The notes below the pieces were generated by a model. It was given only the letters and a program-made list of their open reading frames with translations. It did no database searches and was not told the origin of the DNA. From positions 11,966,854 to 12,030,853 of the forward strand of contig CP093830.1 of NCBI GenBank assembly GCA_033063855.1: a stretch of 64,000 bases of DNA, in the 5' to 3' direction. Position 1 is the stretch's first letter. Each line of letters opens with the position of its first letter. Source of the stretch: Smittia aterrima (Eukaryota; Arthropoda; Insecta; Diptera; Chironomidae). This document shows, one piece after another, positions 26,346 through 39,000 of this stretch. The translations under genes and the position numbers were made by a program.

Positions 26346-28357
26346 ATGAAGTTTCGAAAAGCGAACTTGCTTTGTTGCTTGATTTGGTAATTGAAAATCA
26401 ACGAACGTTTCAGGAAAAGTTTCTAGTTTTAAGTGGAAATAGAGAACGAAGCTCAACAATGCTTGAAATAATTGGAAACCGACGCAGTTTCAAAAACACT
26501 TGAACACAAAATCGAGTTGTTATGAGATGCTTGGCGAAGCACGAATCAGCTCAGCAAGAAACAATTCTCACTCGAGAGTCTCGAACGAATGAGAGAGATC
26601 GTATCAGAACTCTTAATAGCTTTTAGTTGAGACGAAAGCCAGTTCGTCCTCAAAAAATATAAAAACAAACCAAAGTCAGAGAAGAAAGCTCTTCGATTAA
26701 GTTTTAAAGATTCGATTTGGATCGCTTTGGAATAATATCGTCGAAATGGGAATTTTATGCTTCTTGTTTATTGTTCGCTCATAAACCGAACAATCTTAAT
26801 GGCCTTAGTCTTCTCCGCTCTATTGTTCTCGAATAGTTTTAAATGTTTCAAACCCGATAATTTCTCCATTTGTTAATTGACCGGAAAAACTACACAAAAG
26901 CTGTGATTAGAGAACAGTTTGGTCCATTAAAAACTTCCGTCGATCGCGATAAAAAATTATTTTCTAATTTTGTTTATTGTTTCAAATTAATGAAACGCTG
27001 AGAAAATTCCATTATGGGTTGATATTAGATTAAGGAGAAAATTGTCGTTGTTGATGGGAATTCATTGTAGCAAAGTCAAGTCTCGAGAAAGAAAAATTAA
27101 TGAAATTAAAACTATGAAGCTTCAACGTCAAATGTAATGTGCTTGAAAATTAAATTATTTTTCCTGCTTTTTGATCGCGCTTTAAAGAAGAATCAACGTC
27201 TGAGCTTATTGATGAGCTCGTAGCTTAAAACAGAAGAACAAAAGCTCGTCTGGCAGAAAGTGAAAGCTCATCAAAAGCAAGCGCTTTCGCCAATAAATCT
27301 TTCACTCTTTCATTAAAAAGTAATTCTCTCAGTGAAATATCGTACGTCGGAGCGTCTTAATATCACTTAATGCTTTTCATAATTAGAGTGTGTGTGAATT
27401 TTAATTTCCCATAATTTAAAATTTATTTGCGAGAAGCTGCAAGTGAAAAAGTCTAATTCATTGTGCCATCATTCTTCTTAATGCTTGAAATAAATTACTT
27501 TGATAAAAGTATAAGAAATTGTTGAGAAGCAGCAGAAGACATTGCGGAAAGCAAGAAGGAGTTACATTTCTATTTACAAATGAATCCTTTAAGATTAACG
27601 CGGAGAGAGAAGGAGAACAGGACGGAAAAGTATTTTTACGGTGGGTAAATTATCTTTCCGAGATAAACAGCAAGAAAGCTGATTTATTTTTAACGAGTTA
27701 TGATGATGGGAATTAAAATTTATTCTCCACCATAAATCCCATTTGCATCATCCTTTTAACTTTTCTTACGAGACTTTGCACATGACTAACGTTCAGTTTT
27801 GAAAGTCTTTGGGATCTACTCGTCAATTACGTGTCGTAGGTGTTAGGGAAAGTGAAACGGGAACTTTGAATCGCACCCTAGGACTTTAAATATCGCATTA
27901 ACCTAGTTTATCAACTGAAGGCGTCAATGACAATAGATAATGCTGAAAAGAATCAAGTGAGAGCTGGGAAAATTACACACACGTATCGAACGATTGTGAA
28001 CAACGAATAAGAGATTCCTGTGCCTTGTACGCGAACAACAATCAATCAATCAATGAACTTTTTCAATAGAGCTGCTCTCGATTTTTTGTTCGCTTGTTTG
28101 CATATTGATGATGACTCCACAGTAAAACGTCTACGAATGAATTCGATCCAGGATCATTTCAATGTTTTGACACTAATCACTTGATTGAAACGATTTTCGA
28201 GGAATGGTTGGAGCGTTTTCAACATATGAATGTTAATTCAGTTCCGCGGAATTGTTCGTCGCTTCTAGATCGTCGCGCTTTTAAAAGAGCTTTAAATTTA
28301 ATCGTGAATGGATTTGCTTGAACTAGTGATGACAAGTTCTGCGAGAAAATCATTAAA
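26346..28357. other. Intergenic spacer, hexamerin copy 2 to EB-module gene
   Basis: About 2 kb of AT-rich DNA without a supported exon. The promoter and 5'UTR of the following gene should lie in the right part of this interval, but I cannot place them. Confidence 0.55.
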
Positions 28358-31300
28358 ATGTGTTTAATCAGTGATTGCTCGGCTTATTTTTTGTTCATTG
28401 TTGGTTTGTGTCCATTTATTAACTCTCTGGTCATCCATCACAATAACCACACGCCTGGAATTACAAACCAGTTTAAATATGTGGAGAAATATCAGTTGCT
28501 AGGAGGTAATCCCAGTTACAGACTCAAAATGTTGTAGTCGAATACAGTTTGCGGCCGAAAGCTTCATTTTCTGTTTATGTTTGCAATTACAATGGAATCT
28601 ATAGAGAAAGCGGATCAGTTCGAGGTTTATAAAGTATTTCATATGAAAAATCCGGTCCAATTAGTTCACGTAAACGCAATCTTTCATTAATTTCCTTTCG
28701 GAAGACATACCAGCATAAATTGCTTCTCTCAGATGTCGGAACATTTGAAGTCTTTGTTACATCTGTTCATTTCAAAATGAATCTCTTGTTGAAAAGATTT
28801 GATGAAGCATATCTAAGGTTCCGAGTCCTGAAACTCCTCACGTTCTCCTCCTCTTCGCACATAAATTTTAAACCCGGAACAAAATTCTGTCCTTTCAAGT
28901 TCTCCTGATATGATGGGACAAATATATGAGCCGTACGTTGCATAAATTTCAATGATGATGAACCATTAGGTGGAAGCTAAAACCCCATAAGTATTATGTA
29001 AATTTTACTCGTTCGAAAAGTGAAACTTCGCTTCTGTAAAACCCAATTTCCATCAAACAAAAAAAGTTTTCTTTCTGTGATAAAAGTTTTGCGGTGACAA
29101 CGAAAGTAAAATTCCGGGTCCTTGGGCCCAGGTAGAGACAAACTAATTTCATAACAAACTGTGTGATTAAATAACAATTCCGGCAAGCATGAGTGGACGC
29201 ATGAACTTTAAAAATTCATTCAAACTTTTCCCATCCAATAATCGGGTTTTCAGTTTTTGGAAAAAGGGTTCTCGGTTTGTTTCAAAACTAATGAGCTGAG
29301 GCTTAAGCTAATTCAAAATTTCCCTCATAAAAAGAATCACTGATTAACACGTTGAAAAGGGATACCGTTCTCTATCCAACACGCACTTCATGTGCGCACA
29401 TAAAAATCCTGCAATTCAATTAACAATTTCAGTCGGAAATATATTAATTGGGTGAGGTCACGTTCAACAACAAGGCCCTGAAAATGATTACGATTTTCCT
29501 TCCTTCTATCATCATAGACATGGCAATCACGTAAAATATTTTTACTATTCCTCGCTGTGCTCACCTCGGTTGTAAAAAAAATGTATCTGCAAGCGAACGT
29601 GAAACAAAGTCGACGACGTTGACTTCTCTTCCGAATTCTTATGCGAATCGTCGTTGGCCTTGACACGATTCGAAATAATTTGAGTTTTTCCACGTTGATT
29701 GCCAAACATTTTTCACAATTTGCTGTTTCTGACAAAACACGAAATTACTCTTTCTCTCGACTCGACCATCTACAGCGATAATTGGAACATTCGATTTCTC
29801 TCTGCTCATTGCCGTGACTGTTTCTGACTGCGCTTCGACCAAAGGCAACTGAAAAATGTTTCTTGATGCTAAAACATGACGAGGAAGCCAACGAGAAAAT
29901 CCGCCAATATGTTGCTTAGCTGTTCGTATCATGTTACGAACTCAATTTGATTCTTTGCGGTAATGCGGCTGATGTATTTTTTCGGCTGCTGTTGAAGTGC
30001 CTTTCAAGCAGCATGATGGATTGGATGAAAAGATCGTAGTGAATTTTCTCAGTGTGTTCCTCGTGAAATGCCATTTTCCTCATCAAATTTGTTTTTCACT
30101 CCCCACTTCATTCTCCCCCATTCAAACTATGGAGTGATTATTATTATTATTTGAGCTTTTAGCGCTTACAGTAGACGACGATGAGGAGAACGAATTTATG
30201 GTGAGAGGGAGAATTGCTGAAAAACAACGGAAAGGAAGGAAAATACGTCTGCTTTCTGCTCTCATTGTTAATTCACATAAGCCTCACTTGCTGCGATAAT
30301 TACTCATTATTTACAATCAATTTCTCTTCAGCATACAATACTTGTCAGGGTTTGACTTGAAAGTCTTTATTTCATTTGTCGAATATCCGATTTCGTTCTT
30401 GAGAGCTCTCGAGCCCTGACTGACTACGTACCATGATTAACTGACTGTCGAATGTTGATGAATCATGTTAAATTCATTTATTTGTACCAGCCGATTTTCG
30501 ATGGCAGACTCTGCTTTGAAGGGGAAGTAAGCAGTAAAGAGTCAATTAAACAAAACTCTGCCTATCCAGTAGGCGAAAAATCAATGAAGCGATCACAACA
30601 GTTTGAAGCTGTTCACAACTCAAAATAATTTCAATTCAATGATTTTCCAATTTTAGAACTCAGAGATTATTGTGAAACATCAAAAGATTGCCGGGAGTTT
30701 GCTTATTTCTGCAATCGAAACTACTGTGACTGCGCTGATGGATTTAAACGTGATGATCGAAACAAAACTTGCATTGGAGGTGAGATAGAATATTCAAAAT
30801 CCAATTTACAAATATTTTCTTTTTCATTCGAATCCAATTGAGACTCAAATGATTTAAATTAATTGGCGGTTTTTCCATCAATGTCGATTCTGTGCATTAC
30901 GAATATTTTAATCATTCTCGTTGCCACCTTGCGGCGAAATCGAATTAAATCTACGATAGGCGATGTGAAACAATCGCTTCGATTTACATCGCGAATCGGT
31001 AAGAGCAATAAAATATTGCTTTATCGCACTGGAAGCTGAAAAATGTTTCAAATTTTCACAATGAGACGAGGCGGAGGGAAAGCGGTGATATCAGATTGTA
31101 GGGTAAATAAGGTTTCTGATGGAAGAATCGAAGAGAAACATATCGAATCCGAGGATCGGAGAAGTGAAGAAGAAACGGAAGAAATTTATCTCTCGATGAG
31201 TTGCCTTCGATTCTAAGATACGAATCTGCTATGAAAATTTTGCGTGTATACAAATTGACTCAAATTAAGGAAATAATCTTGATGAACTCTTTCCCTTTCT

Positions 31301-34289
31301 CCCCCACTTCAATTTACGATTCGATCTCTGGCATCGAATATATCAAGCGAGCAAACAATTGATAAAACATGTTCACTTGCGAACTCGCGAAGCTTTTGTT
31401 TCAAACATCAATGATGGAGAACAAAGAGCGCGAAAACAAGTTGAAAACGGTAAATTGTTTCCTTTTCTGTTTTCCTTTTACATAAATCGTTTATTCTTTT
31501 GTCGAAAGCGCAACTACGAAGTCTGTTGTTAAATTTTCTTTCGTTGTCCTTTGATCCAATCTTAAATTGCTTTTTTTTTCTTTGAACTCTTTCCGTTTGC
31601 GACGAAGAGCTTTCGAAGTAGTTTTGAGGGGAAAAATTAATTGCTTTCAAGGGCTATTGGAGTTTGTTTGATCTCAAAGTTTATGATTGCAATGTGGAAA
31701 TTAAAAAGGTTCCACTATTTACTTAGGTCTCATGCTAAAACTTCTCTACTTCTAATCGTTATTGCGAATCCAGACGAAACTTCTTCTCCAATTCAACTTT
31801 CTTACTTCGCTGTTTAAAACTTATCACAATGAGAAGAAAAACATTCTGAAATGTGAAGGGAACTTTTGCATTGAATGTTTGGTTTCAGATGAGAGGAAAG
31901 AAGAGAAGCAAAACTTTCTTACTGCGAAAACATACTCAGGGTTTGTTGGAAAGTTTCCGAATAAATAAATGTATATCCAACGAATTCGAAGCCCCAAACT
32001 TTTCTTCCCAATTTTTGTTTATGACCTTAATTCGATGCAATTGTTGGAAAATTATCCGGAGCTCTCTCTCTCACTTTGTTTTTCAGAAAATGTTTTCTCC
32101 AGAAAAGGAAATTAATGGCAATTTAATGATTTTGCTCGGAGTGTGCAAATCATACACTTCCGAAACTTTTAACATAACGAATGTGCATCGAGAACATAAA
32201 TATGAGCAACATTTGTCTGTGAAAACTCACCGAAGAAACTGTACCGATCCGTAAAAGCTCGAAAATGCATTTTAACAATTCAAATAGAAGTTGAGAGTCG
32301 AGGGTTGCCTCATGAGAAACTACTTCATGAATGTTCCTGGAAATTTATTTGAAAATCTGGTCAGTCGCTTTAAAGTGAAAACTCAAAATGATTCTCACAT
32401 TATTAATATATATTCAGCAAAAATTGTTTATGCTCGAACGAATATGGAAAACATTTCTGAATGTTTAGAGTTGAGAGAGTGAAACAATCATTCCGAATAA
32501 TTGAAACTTGCTTTCCTCTTTTCTCTTATTATAAAACATCATTTTTATGACTCATGCATTTATTCAACTTTTTTTTATGACTAAATGAAAATTTATTTCT
32601 CTTTTCGTTCGACTTGAAGAGCTTTCAGATGAAATATACTTCTCTAAAAAATATTCATGAGACGGCAATTTCTTTTCTCGTCTTCTTTCGTTCACAAAAA
32701 AAAAGTTCCACTACATTTATTTATCATCGCATTGCATTTCCATTACATGAAAGCTTCAACCCGAAAGAGAGGTGTATGTAGTTAGTCGAGTGAAATGAAT
32801 AAAGTGATAGTGCATTTACGTCAAGCAAAATGCTAAACGATGTCGTTTATTCTCTTTCTCTGCTATCATATTTTAGGTGTTGGAGCTCAATGTCATTACG
32901 ACGACGACTGTATCGAGAATGCTTTCTGCCGACATCAGCTGGTGTGCTTTTGTAAGACAAATTATTGGATGGCGTCAAATGATCATTGGAACTGTCGAGG
33001 TAAGGTTTTCATTCCGAATGGAATTTAAAAGCTTCTTGCATAAGTAAAAAGGAGAAAAAAAGTTGATGAAAACCACTGGAAAATGTTAAAGTTACCTGCG
33101 GGTTTGTGGCCTCGCTCTAACAGGAAACTAAAACTATTTCCTCACATTTGCGTTATTTACGCTTCTAGGTCGCTCGGAAAGCTACAAAAGTAGATCCACA
33201 AGCGATAACTGTAAAGCTTCTTTCATCACTTTGCTCCTTTTCTTTTCGTAGCTTCGTTGTCCATTTGAGGACATAAAATAGTTATGTCGGAATTAAAATG
33301 CTTCATAAAATATTTCGTTCTAATAAAATAATATGAAATTATGTTTTTTTCTGGGGCTGAAGTTCCAGCAACGGCAGCAGAAGTCTCATAACAATTCAAC
33401 CTCTCTCTTTCCTTCTACACCAGAGAAATATCGCTTTTGTTTTAGTATTATTGTTATTTTTTATTTATTTTCTCTTACTTACGCTTTTTCCTGTTGTTGT
33501 GTGTTACGTCTACTCACCAAATGAAGGAAAATGTGCAATAAAAATAAATTCCATATGGTGCTCTACTCTCTCTTCGTTCCTCTCGTACAATATCAACTCA
33601 ACTTTCAACGTCTGCTTGCCTGAATAATTCTTTTGTTTATCGCTTCTCGTCTCTTTCGCCCGATAGTTCTCGCCAAACTTTCACTACCCTCTCTCAACTA
33701 CTTCACTTAATCGAAGCACATAGTTTGCACCTATTGAAGTGAAAAGTTGTTCTAGGTATCTCCATTATCTTCTTTCTTCTCCCGAAAGAGTCTCCGAAGA
33801 ATTTCATAAGAAATCCGATTTCTGTGAAATTTTCTTTCTTTTCTTCTGAGGATTATTTCGAAACGAACACAAATTGAAAATGTGTGGCATTTTTTTTTCT
33901 GTACTTGTTCCTTTTATGCCAAAACAGATATTCCAAGGGATTACTGACATTTTTCTTTTCTTTCTGCAATCGTCATCAATTTCTGTTGCTAGTGCTTGTA
34001 ACATATTTACAAGATGAAGGACACTACCGATTATCGTAAAGAAAAAGTTCAATTTCTGTAGTGCTGTTTGGTGCAGTAATAAGCTTGAGCTTCTCTCCTT
34101 GAAACAGATTTTATTTTGCAATCGCAACACATTTTCCTCTTTATCTAATTTGATTGGAGTTCCTCTAAATATTTTTTTCTCTCTCTTTTATTTTTATTTT
34201 CAGCTGAATGGGAATCGAAAGCAGGAAAGTTAACGAGCAAACTTCTGCTTGTGCTATTTTTCATCATCTGCATCATAAAAGTGTTTTAA
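28358..34289 (+). CDS. Small secreted/membrane protein with two six-cysteine EB/EGF-like modules
   Basis: Four exons, all joined in phase 1: 28358-28505, 30657-30779, 32877-32999, 34204-34289; 159 residues. The start follows an in-frame stop at 28319. Residues 1-25 are a hydrophobic signal segment, followed by a short linker. Module 1 has cysteine spacing C-x5-C-x6-C-x4-C-x1-C-x12-C, module 2 C-x5-C-x5-C-x5-C-x1-C-x13-C, each occupying exactly one 123-nt symmetrical exon. The last exon encodes a short linker and about 17 hydrophobic residues ending at the C-terminus, fitting a GPI signal or a membrane anchor with almost no tail. I do not recognise a named orthologue. The cysteine pattern resembles EB modules of invertebrate extracellular proteins; function unknown. 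The first exon is the least certain, being supported by phase and signal peptide only. Confidence 0.75.
28506..30656. other. Intron 1 of the EB-module gene
   Basis: 2.15-kb AT-rich intron. An ATG-started 97-codon frame on the minus strand (29639-29932) is present but has no recognisable domain; I do not annotate it as a gene. Confidence 0.6.
30780..32876. other. Intron 2 of the EB-module gene
   Basis: 2.1-kb AT-rich intron; nothing else recognised. Confidence 0.6.
33000..34203. other. Intron 3 of the EB-module gene
   Basis: 1.2-kb AT-rich intron; nothing else recognised. Confidence 0.6.
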
Positions 34290-34351
34290 AATGTTTCCTG
34301 ATAATTCATTAAGAGTGGAGATGCATTCGGTGAATTTTAAAAGTCGAAGGA

Positions 34352-34373
34352 AATAAAGTTTTGTTGGAATAAA
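34352..34373 (+). terminator. Poly(A) signals of the EB-module gene
   Basis: Two AATAAA hexamers, 34352-34357 and 34368-34373, 63-84 bp after the stop codon. Confidence 0.6.
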
Positions 34374-35556
34374 ATGAACATTTTTTTTTCAGACGTTAGC
34401 AGAGAATTTCTACAGAAAGCTTAATATTATTAAAGTGCCTCAAGGTGCTACCACTTAATTAAGTAATTTGAACTTATGTTCTTCACCACAGTGTACACTC
34501 GATTAAGGTTTTTCTTTGGAATGAGTTGGCAGAACAAGAAAAGAGAATTTCTCGTCTATTAATTGCTTTTTATTCGAGCTGTTTCAAACATTTATGATGA
34601 ACATAAAATCAAACTACAAGTTCATATTCACGTTTATAAATATCTGAAGGGCAAAAGTTTTGCAACGCTTTAGCAAATGAAGCTATGAGCAGCAAACTAT
34701 TCGAATAAATAAAATATCCCGAACAAGAACACTTCTTGAATAAATTTAATTACGAAAACTTGTTCCGGTCCCCCACTCTCTCTGTATCTCCCTTTTTCGA
34801 ACTCTCAAACTATTGCAGGTTAGAATATGTTTCGTTAAAACTCAAACAATGCAAAGTAATGTAGCGTAGCAAAAACATTTAATTAGTGCAAACTATCAGG
34901 CAACACAAAGTTTTCCTATATAAAAACATTCGAGCGAATGGCGCTATCACAAGTTCATATTCTTCTTATCAATTCATTTTATTGCCAAAGTTTGTCTTTC
35001 GATGCAACAACATTTAAGTTTCAGTTCAAGATGCTAAGCGAAAAGTTCTCCTCTCGAAAAGTAAAAGCTTTTAATTCTTTCTTTCTCTTTTTCGTCACTG
35101 GATGTGTTTTGATAAAGTTTATCGTCGCAATTAGATGAGTTCTAGAGTAAATACTTGTAAAAGAAATCAACATCGTTCTAACAAAATTAGTTTGATGGAA
35201 ATTTTGTCGAAACGAAAACCTCAAAATGCTAAATTTGCAATACGTTGCAGCAGCATCTGAAAGTCAATAAACATTCTCAAACTCAACAGGTGTTTTCATG
35301 ATTGAGGTGCCGTGTGACGACACATAATAAATTTACATTTTGAAGTGGTTGCTTTCAGGCTCTAATTGCATAACCTGTGAGGACAGATTGTCGAAAACTT
35401 TATCGTTAAATCACTTCGAGGTGTTGGAGGGTCGAAAAGCGTTTTTTTTTGGGGCCGTGCATAAATTAGGTCAAACTTCTAAATAAATTTAAATTTAATT
35501 CAACAACCTCTCACCAGATGGAAAAAAAACTTAAAACAACAAAGCATCACGCAGTT
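34374..35556. other. Intergenic spacer before the dynein gene
   Basis: AT-rich DNA with no supported exon. Its right end leads into the candidate ciliary-gene regulatory sites at 35557-35607. Confidence 0.55.
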
Positions 35557-35573
35557 TGTTTACCTCAGCAACC
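35557..35573 (+). promoter_or_regulatory. Overlapping forkhead site and RFX X-box-like motif
   Basis: TGTTTAC (35557-35563), the core forkhead consensus, overlaps TTTACCTCAGCAAC (35559-35572), which fits the RFX X-box GTNRCC-NN-RGNAAC pattern with one mismatch at its first base. It lies about 450 bp upstream of the dynein start codon. In Drosophila, Rfx and the forkhead factor Fd3F jointly activate axonemal dynein genes in ciliated sensory neurons; the placement here fits that, but binding is inferred only. Confidence 0.5.
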
Positions 35574-35593
35574 ATTCTCAACTCGTCGAGTCA

Positions 35594-35607
35594 TTCGTCA
35601 TAGAAAC
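35594..35607 (+). promoter_or_regulatory. Second X-box-like motif
   Basis: TTCGTCATAGAAAC matches an X-box with the preferred AT spacer and an intact right half-site, mismatching at the first base. It is 22 bp after the first motif and just before CAGTGACCAG, a possible initiator, so transcription may start near 35612. Confidence 0.35.
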
Positions 35608-36020
35608 CAAACAGTGACCAGTCGCGAGTTCAATTTCATTCTACGCTTCAAGCGAATTCAATTAATTAAACTTTATTTTTGTGCTGTCTGATTGAAATGT
35701 GCAAGTGATTTAACTGCGTGTTTATTTTTATGTGAGAGCGAGTAGGCTGAAATTCATTAATTTAATGAAATCATTATCGAAACAATTCAATTTGCTTGTC
35801 GAATTTCAAAATTGACAATTTATTTGTGTTTCGAGCAAGTGAAATTGCTTTTTTCCAATTTCATCGACGGAAAATTCATATTTTTTTGAGTGTGGACGAT
35901 ATTAAAAGCAAATAAAACAGTTCAAATAAAGCATATTCAATAAGCAATTAAAATCATCTCTGTCCAGCCACCCGGTGGGTGGTTTGCAATCGAGTGGAAA
36001 GTGTAAACAAGTGAAAAGCG

Positions 36021-39000
36021 ATGGCAGACTATCGAATGGTGTGGATGCGTGACCGGATTTCGAAAGCGCTCGGCGTCCAAGATCATCCGGAAGCGCTCGA
36101 GACGTTAATGAACGAACGGCAAGATGAATTCCAAGCTTTCTTAGATGATGAAGTCAGCGATATTAGTGAAATGGAAAAATGCATTCTCTACATTTATCGA
36201 ACGTTCTACGATCGATTGGTCGAGCGAGAAGTCGTCACGATTGAAAAGGGTGAGTTGCACAATAATTGTTGTTTGTTTATTTTCTTGACTGGTTGCTTGC
36301 AGTTCCGAGAATTATGACGCCGCCGCCTCCTATCTACACTGACGTTTCGAAGGAGAAGAAAGGCAAGAAGGGAAAAGGTGAGCAAATGATTTTTATTCTC
36401 CTCCCTCCGCTTTTGTGTGTCTCGAATATAAAATTCCTTCGAGTTACTGCAGCTTCTTTTAATTCCGCTCTGGTTTAATTTCCTCTCTGTTGCTTGCTGT
36501 GGTAGCAGTTTCTCCTCGCACACTGATATTATGGGAAAAGTTTAATTTATATTTCGTTAGTATCGCTCTCAAGCAAATTATTTTTTTGGGCCAAAGGGAA
36601 GAGACAATTTTATTAATTTTTACAAATTCATCCTTTTTTATCCATCATCAAAAGCAAAAAAAGGTAAAGAATTTCGAGAGGAGATGGCGGAAGTTCGACC
36701 GGATCCGGATATCGGTGAGGTTGATCGAGACGTTGCAGAGACAGCTCGATTGGGTAAGCTATTTGTTTTGCGGTTACCTTATCTCCAAGAACAATCAGAA
36801 AGAAATCAGACTTTAAAATCATAAACAACCAAATTGTTTAGTAAATTCTAAATAATCCTTGAAGCTTTCCTTTGAGCTTTCAAATTGTAAAAGCTGATTA
36901 GTTCTCCTCGATTCATTGTTAAGAGTTATAAAAGACAAAGCAGTCAGAGATATCTGTGAAAAGCTTTAGCAATAAAATAAGTTGAGGGTCGCATATTTTT
37001 ATTGTTTCCCCAGAGATTTCTCTCCTCCTTACTCCACCTTCAACTCGACATACGCACAAAAGAAATTCAAATGAAACATTATTTTTCCTCTACATTAGGC
37101 ACACGTTAGACCCCGGGAAGCATCTCGATCTCCCTTCTCAAAATGTAATAATATAAATTCAGAGTTCTTTTTACCTTCCTTCTCGGTGGAGTTCTGAGAA
37201 AGCGAGCATTGTAAAAAAATCCCATAACGAATATTTATTTTGATGAAATTTATGAGAGGAGAATATTTGTTTAGGCAAATCGATTGTGCCGGCTTGTTTA
37301 TGTATCGACATGTGCTGTGAGCTTGTAGAAACAGTCCGAGATTGTGGGGAGGCAGTCGAGCGAGCATTTGACTTAGATTTTTCTACTGAATGTCCAATAG
37401 AAAGGGCTGAGGCGAGAGGAGAAGAAAAATTGAAAGAAATCGCCCCAAACATGCAAAATAATTTTTCCCTTTTTTCTTGAATATATTTGAATAAAAATTG
37501 ATTTGTTGAATATTGGACTTTGGGATGATGTTGAGAAAAAGGTTTTTGAGTGAGAAAACATCCTCGTAGCGCTTTGACCTGGTTGGTAAACTGCCATCAT
37601 TCCGAGCACATATTTTAACCGAAGCCAAACCAACTTTATTGGTCGCCCACGGTGAAATGAAGCAACCGAGAAGAAGGAAAAAGTTTTTAATGCGTCATGG
37701 AAACGCGCTTAAAACATTTCACGATTTCGCTTGCTTCGAGACTCGTTTATCAGCTATTTATTGCGCCCGCAAGTCATGAAACTCAAAAGCTGCCACGCGA
37801 AACTCAGTCAGAGCCATAAACGATTGAGAACAAAAAAGAACTCCCCGTTGATCTGAAGGAACTGCTTTATTTCTTTCTCAGCTTGACGTGTCATTGACTG
37901 AATTATTTTCAGTTCGAGAAATTAAATTTCCTTTCACTTCGAAACATTTTACGTGAAAATTAAAAGCATTTTGACGTGTCGGTGGTGTTGAGGCAGCAAA
38001 AGGTTTCAGTCTTTGTTGTGATAAAATTTAATCTCTCGTAATATCATCACTCGCGGAGAGAAAGGCCAAAGCGTGTTCGGAAAGAACGAAGTTTATCTTG
38101 TTTCACCTCCGGGATTATTTGATATTTTACGCAAATCTATAGATGCTTAATTTAAAGCGATACTCCCCGCTTTTGTTCGCGAGTCTATTTCGCCAGTGTT
38201 TTCATTTTGTCCTGGATATTACGTTTTCCTCATTTACATTGAAATTAAGAGCCCGTCGGAGCTTTTATGTTCTCCCATTGAACAATTAAAAATGTAAATT
38301 TCTCTTTTTTCTCTCTTGAAGGATTAATTTTTATTTTACTACATTTAACAGCGCTCTTTATGCTTAAAGTGTTTTCAAAACTTTTCCTTTCTTTCCTCTT
38401 TCTCACTTAACGTTTTTCATCAACAAAAAAGATGAGAAGGGAGGAGGATTAAGTCGCGACGGGAGCTTGAATAATTTTTCGTCAAGTCGAATCGGAAAAT
38501 TTAAAAGCTTCTTTGAATCGTGCTTGGCTTTATAGTTGAAAGTTTTCTTAGCTCATTCCACTCCTTTATCGACCAAATTGTTCAGAGAAAAAATCCTTTC
38601 CTTTTAGTGCCCGAAAAGAAAAGAGGTGGAAAATCGAGACGTCGAAGAACTGCTGTTGAAGGTAAAAGAAATATTTAATTAGTTTAATAATCTTTACTTA
38701 ATTTTCATTACAATCTTTTTTCTTCCGAATTGTTCAGACGATGACGAACCTGAAGGAGAAACACCAGAGCCGCCAAAGATTCAAGAGTATAGCTACATCG
38801 AAGTTCGAGTAATTATCTGCCTTTTGCTCGCTGCCAGCTCTACTCCGAAGAAAATTACATTATCGCTCTCTTCTTCTCCCTTCACAGAAAATTGAACAAT
38901 CGTTTGAGAAGACGCCGATACTCCACGTCGCCTTCGGATTGAAGGAGCTCGAACAGGTGGACGAGGGTTGTTTTTTAGTCTATTTCGTTCGGAAGTCACT

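Noticed and set aside
29639..29932. 97-codon ATG-started minus-strand frame in EB-gene intron 1
   Set aside because: Reasonable composition but no recognised domain or splice partners, and another frame overlaps it; not enough to call a gene.
37286..37480. 64-codon frame in dynein intron 3
   Set aside because: No donor fits its full length; only its first part could be a cassette exon, reported separately with low weight.
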